The position numbers and the translations under genes were made by a program. This document shows, one piece after another, positions 44,401 through 55,747 of a DNA stretch of 64,000 bases (the first letter of the stretch is position 1; every line of letters starts with the position of its first letter). The notes below the pieces were generated by a model. The model had not been told where the DNA came from and made no database searches. It saw only the letters and a list, made by a program, of their open reading frames with translations. The stretch covers positions 1,426,001 through 1,490,000 of the forward strand of contig OX442319.1 in assembly GCA_949358305.1 (NCBI GenBank). Reading direction: 5' to 3'. The stretch comes from Strigamia acuminata. Lineage: Eukaryota; Arthropoda; Chilopoda; Geophilomorpha; Linotaeniidae.

Positions 44401-46629
44401 CCGGGGTCAAATAAGCGCCGCTACTCGTTTAAACACCGGGGAGGTGTTAGTGAAGTGCCTCGAGTGGAGAAATTAATAAACGCTCGAGGCACCACGGTAG
44501 GCTTATTAAACACAAAATATGAAACGCTCGATCTTCAACAGGCGCACACGCCCGAGAACACCTCGGCATGCCTCAGCACTCTCCAAGAAACGAGAAAAAC
44601 CAAGGCAAAAAAAAAAAAATACACCAAAATTAGGACTAAAATCAAACACACATGGGGCCCGGAAGATTGATAACATCCCGGCATATATTCAAGGCAGTAC
44701 GCCATGTTTTTTCCACCATTTTGTAAGTTTATTTCAATATTCATAAAGTTTATTGCTTTTTGTATCATTAGTAGTATTCCCTTGTGTGATGTGGTTTTAT
44801 AAATATCACACACAACTGCTTCTGCTGTTTTCTTCACGTTTATGCTTCGTGTATGCACGTGAAGCCCTCGCACATCTTTTGAGCACCTGTACACATTTGG
44901 ACACGCTCAAGGTGCTACATCGCGCGCTCAAACGCACTAGATCGCGCGCGCAAACGCGCTACATCACGCATATTAGGGATAAGAACGGACCGGGATAGGG
45001 ACTGGACTGGTAATGTTTGCCCTATGCGGATACGGGACGGGACGGGATTACAGTTGCTAAATTCGTACTGCGAGGCGGAGACAATTTTCTAATTCCAGTT
45101 GTTATTTATCACTATTAAGCCTAATATTGAGCCTGATAATGCTAAAATAAAGTAAATAAACAACAACAACAAACTCATTATTAAAAGTAAATTACACTGT
45201 ATGACCAAAATATTGTTGTTTCTTTACTTTATTTTAGCATTATTAGGCCTAATATTAGGCTTAATACTGATTTATTTCAATTATGCAATCATACGCGCGT
45301 ATTACGCTAACGTAATGGACCCGGGACGGGTCGGGACCCGAAAATTGGTCCCGTTCTCATCCCTAACGCATATATATCGCAGACATATCGCGCCCACGAC
45401 AAAGCACAAACCCATGGCAGTCACCAAAGAATATTTACGCCGCTTCCACGCACGTTTTATTTTCTCACAGGCCTCTACACATTTAACTTGCGCGCGCACT
45501 TGCTACGTGCTCGTGTGGTCACAATAAATACCTAATTTTCATTAAAATAACGAATGAACGAAATCACTTCAACCACACTTGCTACGGTCGACGCATCGAC
45601 GGCGATTCGCATGCGTTACCCCAAATAACGATAAAAAATCGCAGAAAACACTAATCCCGACCCAAAAACCGCCAAAATTACCCTCAACACACGCCAACAA
45701 CCTTCCACCACTTAAATTACACCGGAAAAAAACAATTTCAAACCGAAAAATCAACAAAAAAGGCCAAAAAAATATTGCAAACAAAGAGAAAAGATCAATT
45801 ATCGAGGCAAATCCCCACCACAAAACAACGCATCGCCGGTATACACTTAAGCGTACAGTGCACAACACTACTGTTTATTTTCAATGATCCAATAAATAAA
45901 ATTTGAAACAAAGTTGAGTGGAATTGTACGTTTCTTGTATATTAAAGTTTTTATTTTGTTTGTTTACACTTAATTTTTTTTTTCCATCATAGAATGGCGA
46001 CTCGATACTTTTGTAGCTCGAATTCACTTCGTAAACGTGGTCGGTGTTCATCACGCGTCAATGCGCTCGTGCAATAGTATAGGCGCGCATACGATTTGAT
46101 GCGCGCAAAACTTGCAAAACTTGCACGGAATTTGGGCAATTTTTGACAAATTTCAGCAGATTTTTGCCTGTATTTGACAAATTTCAGAAGATTTTTGCCT
46201 ATATTTGACAAATTTCAGAAGATTTCCTCAATCCTCAAACATTTGCTGAAATTTCTCATAAAATTTCTAAAATTAATTGAAATTTGTCTGAAATTTGTCT
46301 GGAATTTGTCAAATATTGTCAAAAATCCGTGGAAATTTGTCAAATACTGGCAAAAATCCATGTAAATTTGTCAAAAATTGCCATAATTCGGTGCAAATTG
46401 TGTTAGATATTGGAAAAATTTATTTTAACGCTTCCAACGCGCCAGTAAATCGCGCGTGCACACGCATGGATTTTTCGTCATAGTTGGATGCGCGCAAACC
46501 TCACGTAACTTGCGCCAAAATTTGGCAATTTTTGACAAATTTCAGCAGATTTTTGCCAGTATTTGACAAATTTCCACTGATTTTTGACAATATTTGACCC
46601 AACAACTGCGCCACGTTCCAGGCGCCGGT
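38477..46629 (+). mobile_element. Large foldback-like repeat element, copy C (interrupted)
   Basis: Repeats copy B from its terminus to 32366. I noticed only three differences over about 8.15 kb: one extra 20-bp unit near 41150 and two substitutions (near 42212 and 42816). It contains the same palindromic modules and MITE, and no supported gene. It is cut by the Gypsy-1 LTR at 46630; in B the sequence continues GGTTTAGGC. The bases CGGT (46626-46629) are the expected target duplication. Confidence 0.85.
44974..45365. mobile_element. hAT-type MITE, copy within repeat C
   Basis: Same 392-bp element and flanking ACGCATAT duplications as 30711-31102. It was inserted before the B/C copies separated. 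Confidence 0.85.
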
Positions 46630-48384
46630 TGTGACGGTGACGACCACAACTCCCATTTAACAATGGTACCGGGAAGAGATCGCGATAAATAACAGTGAAT
46701 ACAATACGAGATAAATACAAGACAGTTTATTGTTGGCAAACAATATGCAGTGAGCTAAATTATACATAAGACTAATGCCAACATTTGGCAAGTTAACTGA
46801 CTATTAAACTATACAAAGCATAGGCCAATTGGCCCTAAAATAATATCATTACGTGTTCTGGGATAAGGGAGCGGTTTCCCCATCGCTCGACCTGGTTTAC
46901 AGATGTCATCTAAGCCGGATGGCTGTGTCCTGGAGTCCGATATGGTTTCGCTGGTTTCCTTGGTTCGCTGTGTAAATTATCGCACGTCGATAAATCGAAT
47001 GATCTGAGCATTGCGGTTGACTTTGTCTGCACCGCCACAACTTTGGGAGGATATTGGTGTAAGTAAATGTATTCATTTACTTATCAATATTCCGCTTATG
47101 AATTATATTTAATTCATATCGTTGTGAATTCTTATTTAGATATTTTGTGGATAAGTTGTCGTCAACTTATCGGTTACATTTGCGTCTTTGATGTAATCGT
47201 GATCGTAATTAAGTCTTCTGACTTGGTTAATCAACTTGTCGCCAAGTTAATATTTAGCTGTTATAAATAAAATGAAGATTAGGCTTCCCGTCGCAACACA
47301 CAATTGCCGTCGAAAGAAAATATACGCCTTGCAATGCAGAACGGTATCAAGCGTCCCCTGCGTCGCGACACGGTCGTTCGTCTGGCGATTGACGGCATCA
47401 CGTACACAGGAGTCGATAGCTCGCGGCTCCGCACAGCAGTATAATCTCTCGCGGTACTAATAATAGACCGACTACTTTGGCATCGAATACCATGAGAATC
47501 AGCTTGCCAAACACTTGGTGCTACTCGTGGTTACTGTAAAACAGACTGCTTTGGCACCATCCGGTGAAGGAACTAATTCTCAACAGCAACGATGCTACTT
47601 GCGGTAACGGAATACGTTCATACCGAGAAAGACCACATGGTCCTGTCCGGAGGATACTGAATTGCACAACGGCGGGTTCTCCTTCGGCGTCGCAACCGTA
47701 AACTGTAACATTTATGCAACATAATGATCCCAGCACTTCGACTTCAATTGCCGGCGGTGGCATGATTCTGTAGAATCATGCAACGGTTCTTTGTGAATAA
47801 ATCAACAAAGAACCAAAAGGTTTTTTTACGTGAACAACGAATCATATTTCTTAAGTAACAATACCAAACAGAAAATAATCAAACAGAGCTGCCGGATGGC
47901 CGGTTGTTTGGGTTTATATAACCTGACTGGATTAGAGATTAATCCAATCAACCAATTGGAACATGGGTTCCACGAATCCCTCCAATCCCGTATCGCCGGA
48001 AGTGGATACGGAGGAGCAATATGCTAATTCACACCACAACCGGAACTGGATACCCAGGACCGGAAATGGATCCACCACTCACATCGATCGGTTGATCGAT
48101 GGATTATCAAATCTCCATTTCTGCTGAACTAGAGATTCCCATCACTTAGTGTGAACAATAATTATTAATATATATTTATATTAATCCTAATAAAGTGTCG
48201 TTTCATACAAATAAATATATTCTTATATTTATTTACCAGTTTTCTTAACTCGCAATTCGAATTTACCGCTGAATTATAATCGCGCCATCTAGTGGCGACT
48301 CGGAGCATTGACAAATGCGGGTTTCGCCAAAAACACTTAAAATTCGGCCGTGTTATTAATAAATAGCACTTATAAACCGTCATA
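46630..48384 (-). repeat. Gypsy-1 copy 2, chimeric 3' LTR (1,755 bp)
   Basis: Bases 46630 to about 47930 match the copy 1 LTR with no difference seen. From there to 48384, the U3 end, similarity drops abruptly with indels and total length falls by 158 bases. The end CCGTCATA replaces CCGTCACA. Confidence 0.92.
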
Positions 48385-48397
48385 CATCCCCCTTAAT
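48385..48397 (-). other. Polypurine tract of Gypsy-1 copy 2
   Basis: Minus strand TTAAGGGGGATG abutting the LTR, as in copy 1. Confidence 0.85.
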
Positions 48398-48901
48398 TAC
48401 TCAACTTATAAATTTTATTCATAAGTTTATGTTATTCTTGCGAAATGATTTTATTAATATCTCAAAACAGGACTTTTTTCATCCCGAACAGCTGAGTGCG
48501 TATGCGGGTGACTCAAAATAAATTTCATATTTCTGATGTGCGCAACAATTCTTTTTTAATGAATTATCAAGAATAAAATATTATTTGGTTACAATAAAAC
48601 AAACTTGGAACTTTACAACACTTAGCCTCATTTCTTCACACAATTATTATTTTCAAATAACGGGAATCTTAACATAATTTTTTGGTAAATTATTTCTTTT
48701 TTAGCTTAACAATTATTAAAAGATTTCTTTTGATTTATAGGATTATCTCTCGATTTTCCTTTTTTTTTTTTTTTTAAAAATAACATGACTTTTGCATATC
48801 ACAACCGCTTATTAAATACTAAACAGAATACTTTTGAGTTTTTCGTTAATTCTAACATTTTTTCCTTAAATTCTTTTAAATTCGAAAATTAACTCCGCGA
48901 G
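48398..48901 (-). other. 3' non-coding region of Gypsy-1 copy 2
   Basis: A/T-rich with a poly-T run near 48760-48775. No ORF or repeat worth naming. Confidence 0.7.
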
Positions 48902-50578
48902 TCACTTGACTTCTTCTTCATCAGACTCCGATCCTTCACTCTCTTTCTTAAGAGTCTCACTGGACTCACCGACTTCGGACTTTTCTAGGGGAAGAAATTC
49001 CGCTGGTCTTCGGTCGATGACGAAATTGGGTTCTTCACCTATATCTTCTGCGGGTGGAGATTTCGGCGCGTACTCCGGAGACCTTGGTTCATATTCTGGA
49101 GTCTTCTCAACTAACTCATAACTTTCTTCAATAGCCTTCTTCGAAGCGTCGTATATCTCCGCAATGCAGGGGAGTCCGTAGAACCATGAAGGGTTTATTA
49201 ATCCTTTTCCGTCGGTGTTGACTCTGTCAATTAACAGTGTCCATATGTGCTCCAGCACAGCAAAAGATTCGCCTCGATTGGCGTTAAATATCAATTTCAT
49301 CACATGGACAGCATAATTGATATTCGAGGGATCGGTAGAGTCTGAGCGCATTTGTTCCGTGATTTTCTCGGCAATTCTAAAAAGCGTCGGAAAATAGTAG
49401 CTCACCTCGTATTCGAATAGATGCGCTATTTTCGCTCCTGGTGGAGGGAAAAAGGGTTCCACAAGAAGTTCATTTTCGGCTTCTTTTTCGTTCTCCTTGG
49501 ATACCGTTTGACATCCTTTATCGATGACTGTCGTACTCTGTGGTTTTCGGGAACTCTCTAGAGCTTCTGGCGGAATTCTCAGATCTTGCATTTCCCTTCC
49601 TAGTGGAGTGGTTATGGCGTTCAAGAACTCCGGGCTGATGTACGGCGATCTTCCGTCACTGGAGAGGACAATTTTACACTCCGGGCAAGTTGCCCACAAC
49701 CTGGCCGGGGGAGGGTGAATTCCCATGACCACAAACGGCAGAAAGCTGGGGCGCCAAGGTTGGCCTTTGGGCCGCTTCTTTGTGCCCTCGCAATTGGAAC
49801 ATTGCGCCAGGTGGCCTCCGGTTCCCGATCCCGAGACCCACCCGACGGCGGAACAAAAAGGACATGGCACTTCGTCCTTCGAGAGTACCATATCATCATG
49901 TGGTTTTCCGTTCTCTTTATCTTGTTTACACTGTTCTCGTCTTTTCTGGATCTGACGAACTTTATTTGCCAACTTTTGGCGATCTGACCATGCGCTGGTA
50001 TTTGACCTATTCCTAGGTTGGTCGGACCTTCGGTAGGAGGAATACGACCTTTTTTCCCGGTCTCGGTCTGGTGAATCGTTAAATCTAACGTATTCTCTTT
50101 TTGGACGCTCTTGGCCAGTACAAGAGGAAGGTGTAGCGTCTTCCGAATTTCGGCGGCGTTTAGCTTCCATTGGTGGGGATTTCCTTCTTCGTTCGGGCGA
50201 CTTGACTCGGTTGTACACAATTTCCACCTTTCGCGGTTTACTGGTACTTGGCTGGTTTTTTGCAATTGGCGGATTATTTCTGGCGAAATCATCCGCTTTT
50301 ATCTTTGGAATAACAAATGGCTTCGCCGTTGATTCTTTTTTGGCCGGTTCCTCCTGTAACGTGGGGGTTCCGGGTGGACCAAGCTCAGCGGGGAGCAATT
50401 CGGGATGTTGGCGAGCCCAACTCAAAATATCCCAGCCTCGGGCGTTGATAATCACGGGTGTTTTGGGACACCCTTCTACGAATACGGCAGCGGCCGAAGG
50501 AGGTACCGTTACTTCTTCATCGGAGGAAGAGGATTCGACCAACACGTATTTTCTCTTTTTTTCGATCTTTTTTCCCAT
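48902..50578 (-). CDS. Gypsy-1 ORF3, accessory protein of unknown function (558 residues)
   Basis: Same strand as pol and placed between pol and the 3' LTR, where env sits in errantiviruses. It has no signal peptide, transmembrane segment or furin site, so it is not an envelope. The frame opens further upstream but the first ATG is 50576-50578, just after TTTTCTCTAG, a splice acceptor candidate. The N-terminus is lysine-rich (MGKKIEKKRK) then acidic-serine. Residues about 105-230 are SR/RD-like. Two zinc-binding clusters follow: CPFC…HLAQCSNC near residues 245-270 and CPEC near 305. The C-terminal half is predominantly helical (YYFPTLFRIAEKI, HVMKLIF) with an acidic tail rich in SPEY repeats. 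Copy 1 lacks it entirely. An RNA-binding or nuclear accessory role is a guess. Confidence 0.8.
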   Translation of the reverse strand: MGKKIEKKRKYVLVESSSSDEEVTVPPSAAAVFVEGCPKTPVIINARGWDILSWARQHPELLPAELGPPGTPTLQEEPAKKESTAKPFVIPKIKADDFARNNPPIAKNQPSTSKPRKVEIVYNRVKSPERRRKSPPMEAKRRRNSEDATPSSCTGQERPKREYVRFNDSPDRDREKRSYSSYRRSDQPRNRSNTSAWSDRQKLANKVRQIQKRREQCKQDKENGKPHDDMVLSKDEVPCPFCSAVGWVSGSGTGGHLAQCSNCEGTKKRPKGQPWRPSFLPFVVMGIHPPPARLWATCPECKIVLSSDGRSPYISPEFLNAITTPLGREMQDLRIPPEALESSRKPQSTTVIDKGCQTVSKENEKEAENELLVEPFFPPPGAKIAHLFEYEVSYYFPTLFRIAEKITEQMRSDSTDPSNINYAVHVMKLIFNANRGESFAVLEHIWTLLIDRVNTDGKGLINPSWFYGLPCIAEIYDASKKAIEESYELVEKTPEYEPRSPEYAPKSPPAEDIGEEPNFVIDRRPAEFLPLEKSEVGESSETLKKESEGSESDEEEVK

Positions 50579-51388
50579 TTTTTCTAGAGAAAATAATATA
50601 GAGAATCTTATCAATACGATTTATTTAACAAAATTTATACCGCCATCTATCGTGAAAATTTATCAACTTTATCGATGGTTTCGATATATTTTTATATCGG
50701 GATTTTTACGTGCGGCTTTTTTACTATTCGTAATATTCGATAGAATTATCTTTAGAATACTTACACTAGGAATCTCCGGAATCCACTTAAGTATTCACAA
50801 TGATGTGGTGCCGATTTTCTAATTGACAAAACTCGTTGTTTTTAGCGAAGGTGTTCTCCGCCAACGTAGAAATCCTAATTTTATATATAAAATAGCCGTG
50901 AATATCTCTTGATATATTAAATTTATCATTACTTACACGTAACACTCTAGTAAACGTTGAACTGTCGTGATGATATTTCGAATTTTCTCGAAGGAGAAAT
51001 TTTCTTCTTCACGCCGAGGTCACGTGTTCGTCTCTTTCAGACGAAATTAATCACCGAAGTTTTCTCTCGTCCTTTTCTATCATGAAAGGATTATAACATT
51101 AAGTCCTGACACATAATTTCCGAGTTTACTGGTAATACATGAGTCTTACCACGAATCTCGAGGTTTTCTTGAAAGAAATCGCGACGAACTTTTCTATCGA
51201 CGCAGGTGTCAAAGTTGACTCGCACATGTGTGTGAAGCTTGTGAGAGAACAAATCCTCTACTCTCTACCCGGGGTATTTTCACCATATTCTCCTATAGGT
51301 TTATGATTTAACCATGACTAATTTGTGGGTCAAAAGTGACCCGATTTTTTATCTTTTTTAAATTTTTATTTAAAAAAATACGCTATCA
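50579..51388 (-). other. Pol-ORF3 intergenic region of Gypsy-1 copy 2
   Basis: From about 50975 rightward it matches copy 1 (3890-4223) apart from a segment at about 51071-51150 missing in copy 1. From about 50975 leftward there is no match. A polypyrimidine/AG acceptor lies at 50584-50595 before the ORF3 ATG. The plus-strand ORF across this stretch is a shadow. Confidence 0.7.
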
Positions 51389-54300
51389 CTAGCGGCGATC
51401 TTGAATCAGATGTATAAAATCTGTTGTGCATTCTTGATCTGTCGTAGAAATTCGCTTCGTACGAGGTTGCAGTTGTGAAAGTTCACAACTTCTTTTCCTT
51501 TTCCTAAGGTTATAATCATGTTTTGGATTATTAACTACGATGTCGCTTTCTTTTGAAGCGGGTGTTGTAACTTCTTCGGGATCTAATTCCATATTAGCAG
51601 AATTATTTCCTAATTCTTGATTATTTAATTCACTTGAATTATTTACGGTTGAACTTTCGTTCATCCAATCAGGGTTTGGGTGATTCTCTACTCTTCCACT
51701 CTTTTGGTCGAGTGTCCAAGTCTCAATCGGGTAAGATGGGATATAAGGTGAGAGATCATCAGTATTTATGGATGGTTCTATTGATCCATCAACTAATTTT
51801 CTCAACTTATAAGCACCTCCAGGTAAAACTTCCGTAATTTCCCACGGTCCATCTCGTTTCTCGGCGAAACCTTTAGTAATTCCTTTCTCTTTATTTGAAA
51901 GGATGTGAGTGGCTTTCCATACCAAATCACCGACAGTATATTCACAAATGTGAAATTTATTTCTGTGAATCTTGTCGTGTCTCTCATAATTTGCTTGAAT
52001 ACGCAAATGCATCTCTTGATGTGCTCTACGTAAAATTCCAAGTAAATTATATACGTATTCTTCCGGGTTATTCTTGTCAAATGCATTTGCATGTTGAATG
52101 ATCCGAGGATCAAAGGGAAGAGGTACATTTCTTCCTGTGTTCAATAAGAATGGCGTTGCGCCTGTAGCTTCTGATTTAGCCGTTCTCGAGGCAAATGCAA
52201 ATTCGTTTAAGAATCTTGGCCAATGGGAGTGAATATCAGAATAAAGGGCTAACATTATTTTAATGTCCCTATTGGCCCTTTCTGTAGGATTGGCCTGAGC
52301 GTGATATGGACTCACATGAGCCATTCTGATGTTGTGTTTTTTACAAAACTCTTCATAAATTGTGGATATGAATTGGCTCCCGTTATCACTAACAATTTTC
52401 TTTGGGTATCCCCATCTATGAATCACCTCTCCTAACCTATTCACAATAGATTCACTAGATGCCTTACTTAAAGGGAATAATTCTACCCATTTAGTACATT
52501 GATCTATAATTACTAATACAAATCTGTATTGGCTTCTTCCTGTCGGTTTGGGACCCATTAAATCAATGCAGATTACTTCCCACGGGTAAGACATGTTATG
52601 AGGAGTGTAACTCGCTCTATGCTTTTTATGTTGACAGGGCTTGTATTGCTGGCAATGAATACAACTTCGGACGTAATTGCGAGTATCTTTATTCATCTTC
52701 GGCCAGTAATATATAAGTTTTGCTCGTTCGAGCGTCTTACTCATCCCTGCATGTCCACTTAATGGATGTCCGTGACAGGCAAACAGTACTCTTCGTACTA
52801 ATGACGGTGGAATGACAGCTTTAAATCCGTTTCCAGAGTCATTCAATTCCTCTTCAAACGTTGGTTTGAAATAAATCAGCATTTCATTACCATTTTCTTC
52901 TTGAAAATCTAATTGGTAACCTTGGACTGCTTTCATCCATTCTTTAGTTTTCTTAAACTTTCTTTGTTCGATTTCATCTCGTTTCAGATGATCGATTATT
53001 ATTCTACACTCTTTGTCGGCTAGTTGAGCTTCTATAATTTCTTCTCGAGTCGGTGGAACTTCCTTTAAAACTTCCGTTAAAGCACTAAATAGTGTTTCTT
53101 CTGTAGCTTCATCCATTTTCTCCCCCTTTTCCAAAGTATTGTATAATAATTTGGAATAATCGAAATGAAGCTGCACATTCGTTAGAAATTGGCAATCTTC
53201 TTTATTATTCCTTCGAATAATTTCTCGATTTCCGTCCCATTCTGGCCAGAATTGAGTAATCTCGATTGGCTCACAATAATCATTCTCTGGAATGTCTTCG
53301 ATCTCCAAAGGCGCTCTCGAGAAGGCGTCGGCAACTTGGTTCTGGGTACCCCGTCGATATTTAATCTTAAAGGCGCCACATTGAAGTTTAATTGCCCAAC
53401 GACCAAATCGTCCCGATGGTTCTGGTGTTCCCATCAGCCATTTTAATGCTTCGGCGTCTGATTCCAAAGTAAATGTCGTATATTCGATATACGGTCGGAA
53501 TTTGTCGACTGCCCATACTACTGCTAAACACTCGAGTTCGGGTGTTGAGTAGCGTACTTCTGCCCCTCGTAAGACTCGACTAGCATAAGCTACGGGTCTA
53601 GGAGTCATGATCATTTCTCTTTTTCCTTCATCGAAGAATTCTACATCTTGGCATAACACACTACCAAGTCCATCATGCGATGCGTCTGTCAAGATTACGA
53701 ATGGTTTCATCATATCTGGCATTAACAAAACCTGTGTTTCGTCACATAAAATATTTTTTATTGTTTCAAAAGCTTTCTCTTGTTCTTCTCCCCATTCGAA
53801 CACTGCTTTATCATGCATCATGCTAGTTAGAGGCCTAGCAATTTTTGCATGTTCGGGAATAAATTTCCGGAAGAAATTTGACAAGCCATGAAATCGTTGA
53901 ATATCCTTGGAATTCTTAGGAGTTGGATATTTCCTAACGGATACTATCTTGTCTGGGTCAGGTGCTAATCCGGTTGGAGTTATCAAATGACCCAAAAATT
54001 TGAGTGTAGTTTTTCCAAATTTTGATTTTTCCTTATTTACTGATAAGTTGGCTTTATCTAGTCTTTCCAACACATCTTTGATATGTTCAAGATGTTTCTC
54101 CCAAGTGGTGGAGAAGATTATCACGTCGTCCAAATAGACTAACGCGTGTTTGTATAATGCTTCGCCCATCACTCGTTCCATTAAGAACTGAAATGTACAT
54201 GGCGCATTGCAAAGACCAAAAGGCATGCGGACAAATTGGTAATTGCCTTTCGGAGTATAAAAGGCTGTTTTCTGTCTATCTTCCTCGTCCATCTCGACCT

Positions 54301-55683
54301 GATAATAACCTTTGGTAAGGTCAAGAGACGTGAAATATTTTGCCTGATTTGTATTGTGGAGTAACAAATCAATACTTGGCATTTGTATGGCGTTGATTTC
54401 GGTGATTGCATTCAACCACCGATAATCGATACATAAACGATAAGTACCATTTGGTTTGGCTACGATCACTGGATGACTTATGTAAGGTCCAGTAGCTCTT
54501 TCGATCAAATTATCCGCTTCTAATTCTTCTACTAATTTAGTCATAATGGCTATTTTAGCAGGGTTATACATTCGAAATGGTTGTTTTTTCCACGTTACAT
54601 CCTTTTTAAAGGTGATTTTATGCTTTATTATGTTAGTACATCCGACTTTATCTCTAAAGACGTTCTTAACACTAGCAATTACTTCGCGTAATTTACTTTT
54701 TTCCTCATCTGAACAGTCACAATCCTTTACTAGCAATTCCTTCCAATTATCTGGCGTGTGTGTGGCTGTTGCGTTGTCAGTCAACACTTGTACTCGAGCT
54801 AAATTACAATTTAACTCGTCAGTTTCGTAGGGTGCAGTCCAGTCGGACTTGCTGTCGCAAGTAAATACAGCTCGTGCTGGATTTAAATTAATTTTGGTTC
54901 GGCGCATAAAATTATGTCCGATAATTAATCCACACACATTATTATCCAAAATGATAAAATTTATTGGTGTGAATTCTGCTCCATCTGCCCATTGTACACA
55001 CAAAGTAATTTGTCCTAGTGGAATATGAGTAACTCCAACTGCACAAACTCTCATGTGTTTTGGACAATCTTGTATGAAATCGGGAGATGCACAAGTTTTA
55101 CTTAGTAATTGCAACCCAATAAAACACTGTGTGGCTCCTGAGTCCATCAAAGCATTGTAGGTGAGTCCACCTATTGTAATTTTCATTCGGGGGTCGTCGA
55201 TGTGATTTCCCAATTTATTAATTCGTTCGATGCCATCTTTTCGTTTTAACTGATTCTCGTTAATGTAAGATTTTAATCTCGCAAATCTGGAGGATTTGGA
55301 GTCGGGATTCAAATTATCAATCATTGATTGTAAATTCTCGAATACTCCTCCACTAGAACTGGTGGATTCATCACGAATATTAAGATTGGATGTATCTTGT
55401 ATCAATCTAGCTAAAGATTCGTCCCCCTTATCTAGAGAAAACAGGTCGTCGTGAAAATTCAAGAACGGGTTTGCTGTCTCCTCTGCCGAAAAGGGCGTAT
55501 TTGACGCGATTTTAAACTTATAATTCCAGTTCCTTTTCCGTGTCTTCCGGTTAGGACGAGCACGCTTAATTTCTTTATCTTGAATAGTTAAATTATCCAA
55601 AGTTTCGGAAAGTGCTTGTTCCAAGTCTGGTGGTAAAATTCCTTCGGAATTATTAATAGGGGGCTCGAGGACCCCCGCCACTA
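51389..55683 (-). CDS. pol: Gypsy-1 copy 2 intact Pol
   Basis: About 1,430 codons run without a stop from the frameshift region to 51389. A ~155-residue linker precedes protease DSGATQ near residue 180. RT has YLDD near 516. RNase H includes TDASHDGLGS. Integrase has an HHCC finger near 970 (HGHPLSGH…CIHC), D near 1040 (IDLMGPK), DNG near 1097 and E near 1132 (NPTERAN), then a basic C-terminal tail. No ATG starts the frame; entry is by -1 frameshift at 55684-55690. Position 55223-55225 is CGA (Arg), where copy 1 has TGA. This copy could supply enzymes, though its gag is split by Gypsy-2. Confidence 0.94.
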
Positions 55684-55747
55684 GTTTTTTGGAACCGGTG
55701 GGGTTTCAGTAATTGGTGCCGTAGTAGCGTTCTTCGGGTCTAAGAAT
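55681..55747 (-). pseudogene. gag: Gypsy-1 copy 2 gag, 3' end only
   Basis: The last gag codons, the slippery heptamer (55684-55690) and the stop (55681-55683) match copy 1 up to AAGAAT (8584 in copy 1), where Gypsy-2 starts. The remainder of gag should lie beyond 64000. Confidence 0.85.
55684..55690 (-). promoter_or_regulatory. -1 frameshift heptamer A AAA AAC, copy 2
   Basis: Identical to the copy 1 site, with the gag TAG stop directly after it. Confidence 0.8.

Larger units (their letters stand above)
46630..55747 (-). mobile_element. Gypsy-1 copy 2 (3' LTR, ORF3, pol, end of gag), split by Gypsy-2
   Basis: It lies inside repeat copy C. From left to right: the 3' LTR, a polypurine tract, ORF3, intact pol and the last ~21 gag codons. 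At 55748 another element begins, and the rest of gag and the 5' LTR must lie beyond the right edge. The protein-coding part is nearly identical to copy 1, but the U3 region and the ORF3 region are not, so the copy is mosaic. Confidence 0.93.

Noticed and set aside
24234-46629. B and C as a simple tandem segmental duplication
   Set aside because: The sequence left of each terminus is unrelated and the same terminus occurs a third time inverted at 1-284, which favours a mobile element; an assembly duplication cannot be excluded without reads.
48902-50578. ORF3 as an envelope gene
   Set aside because: No signal peptide, transmembrane helix, furin-like site or fusion-peptide-like segment.
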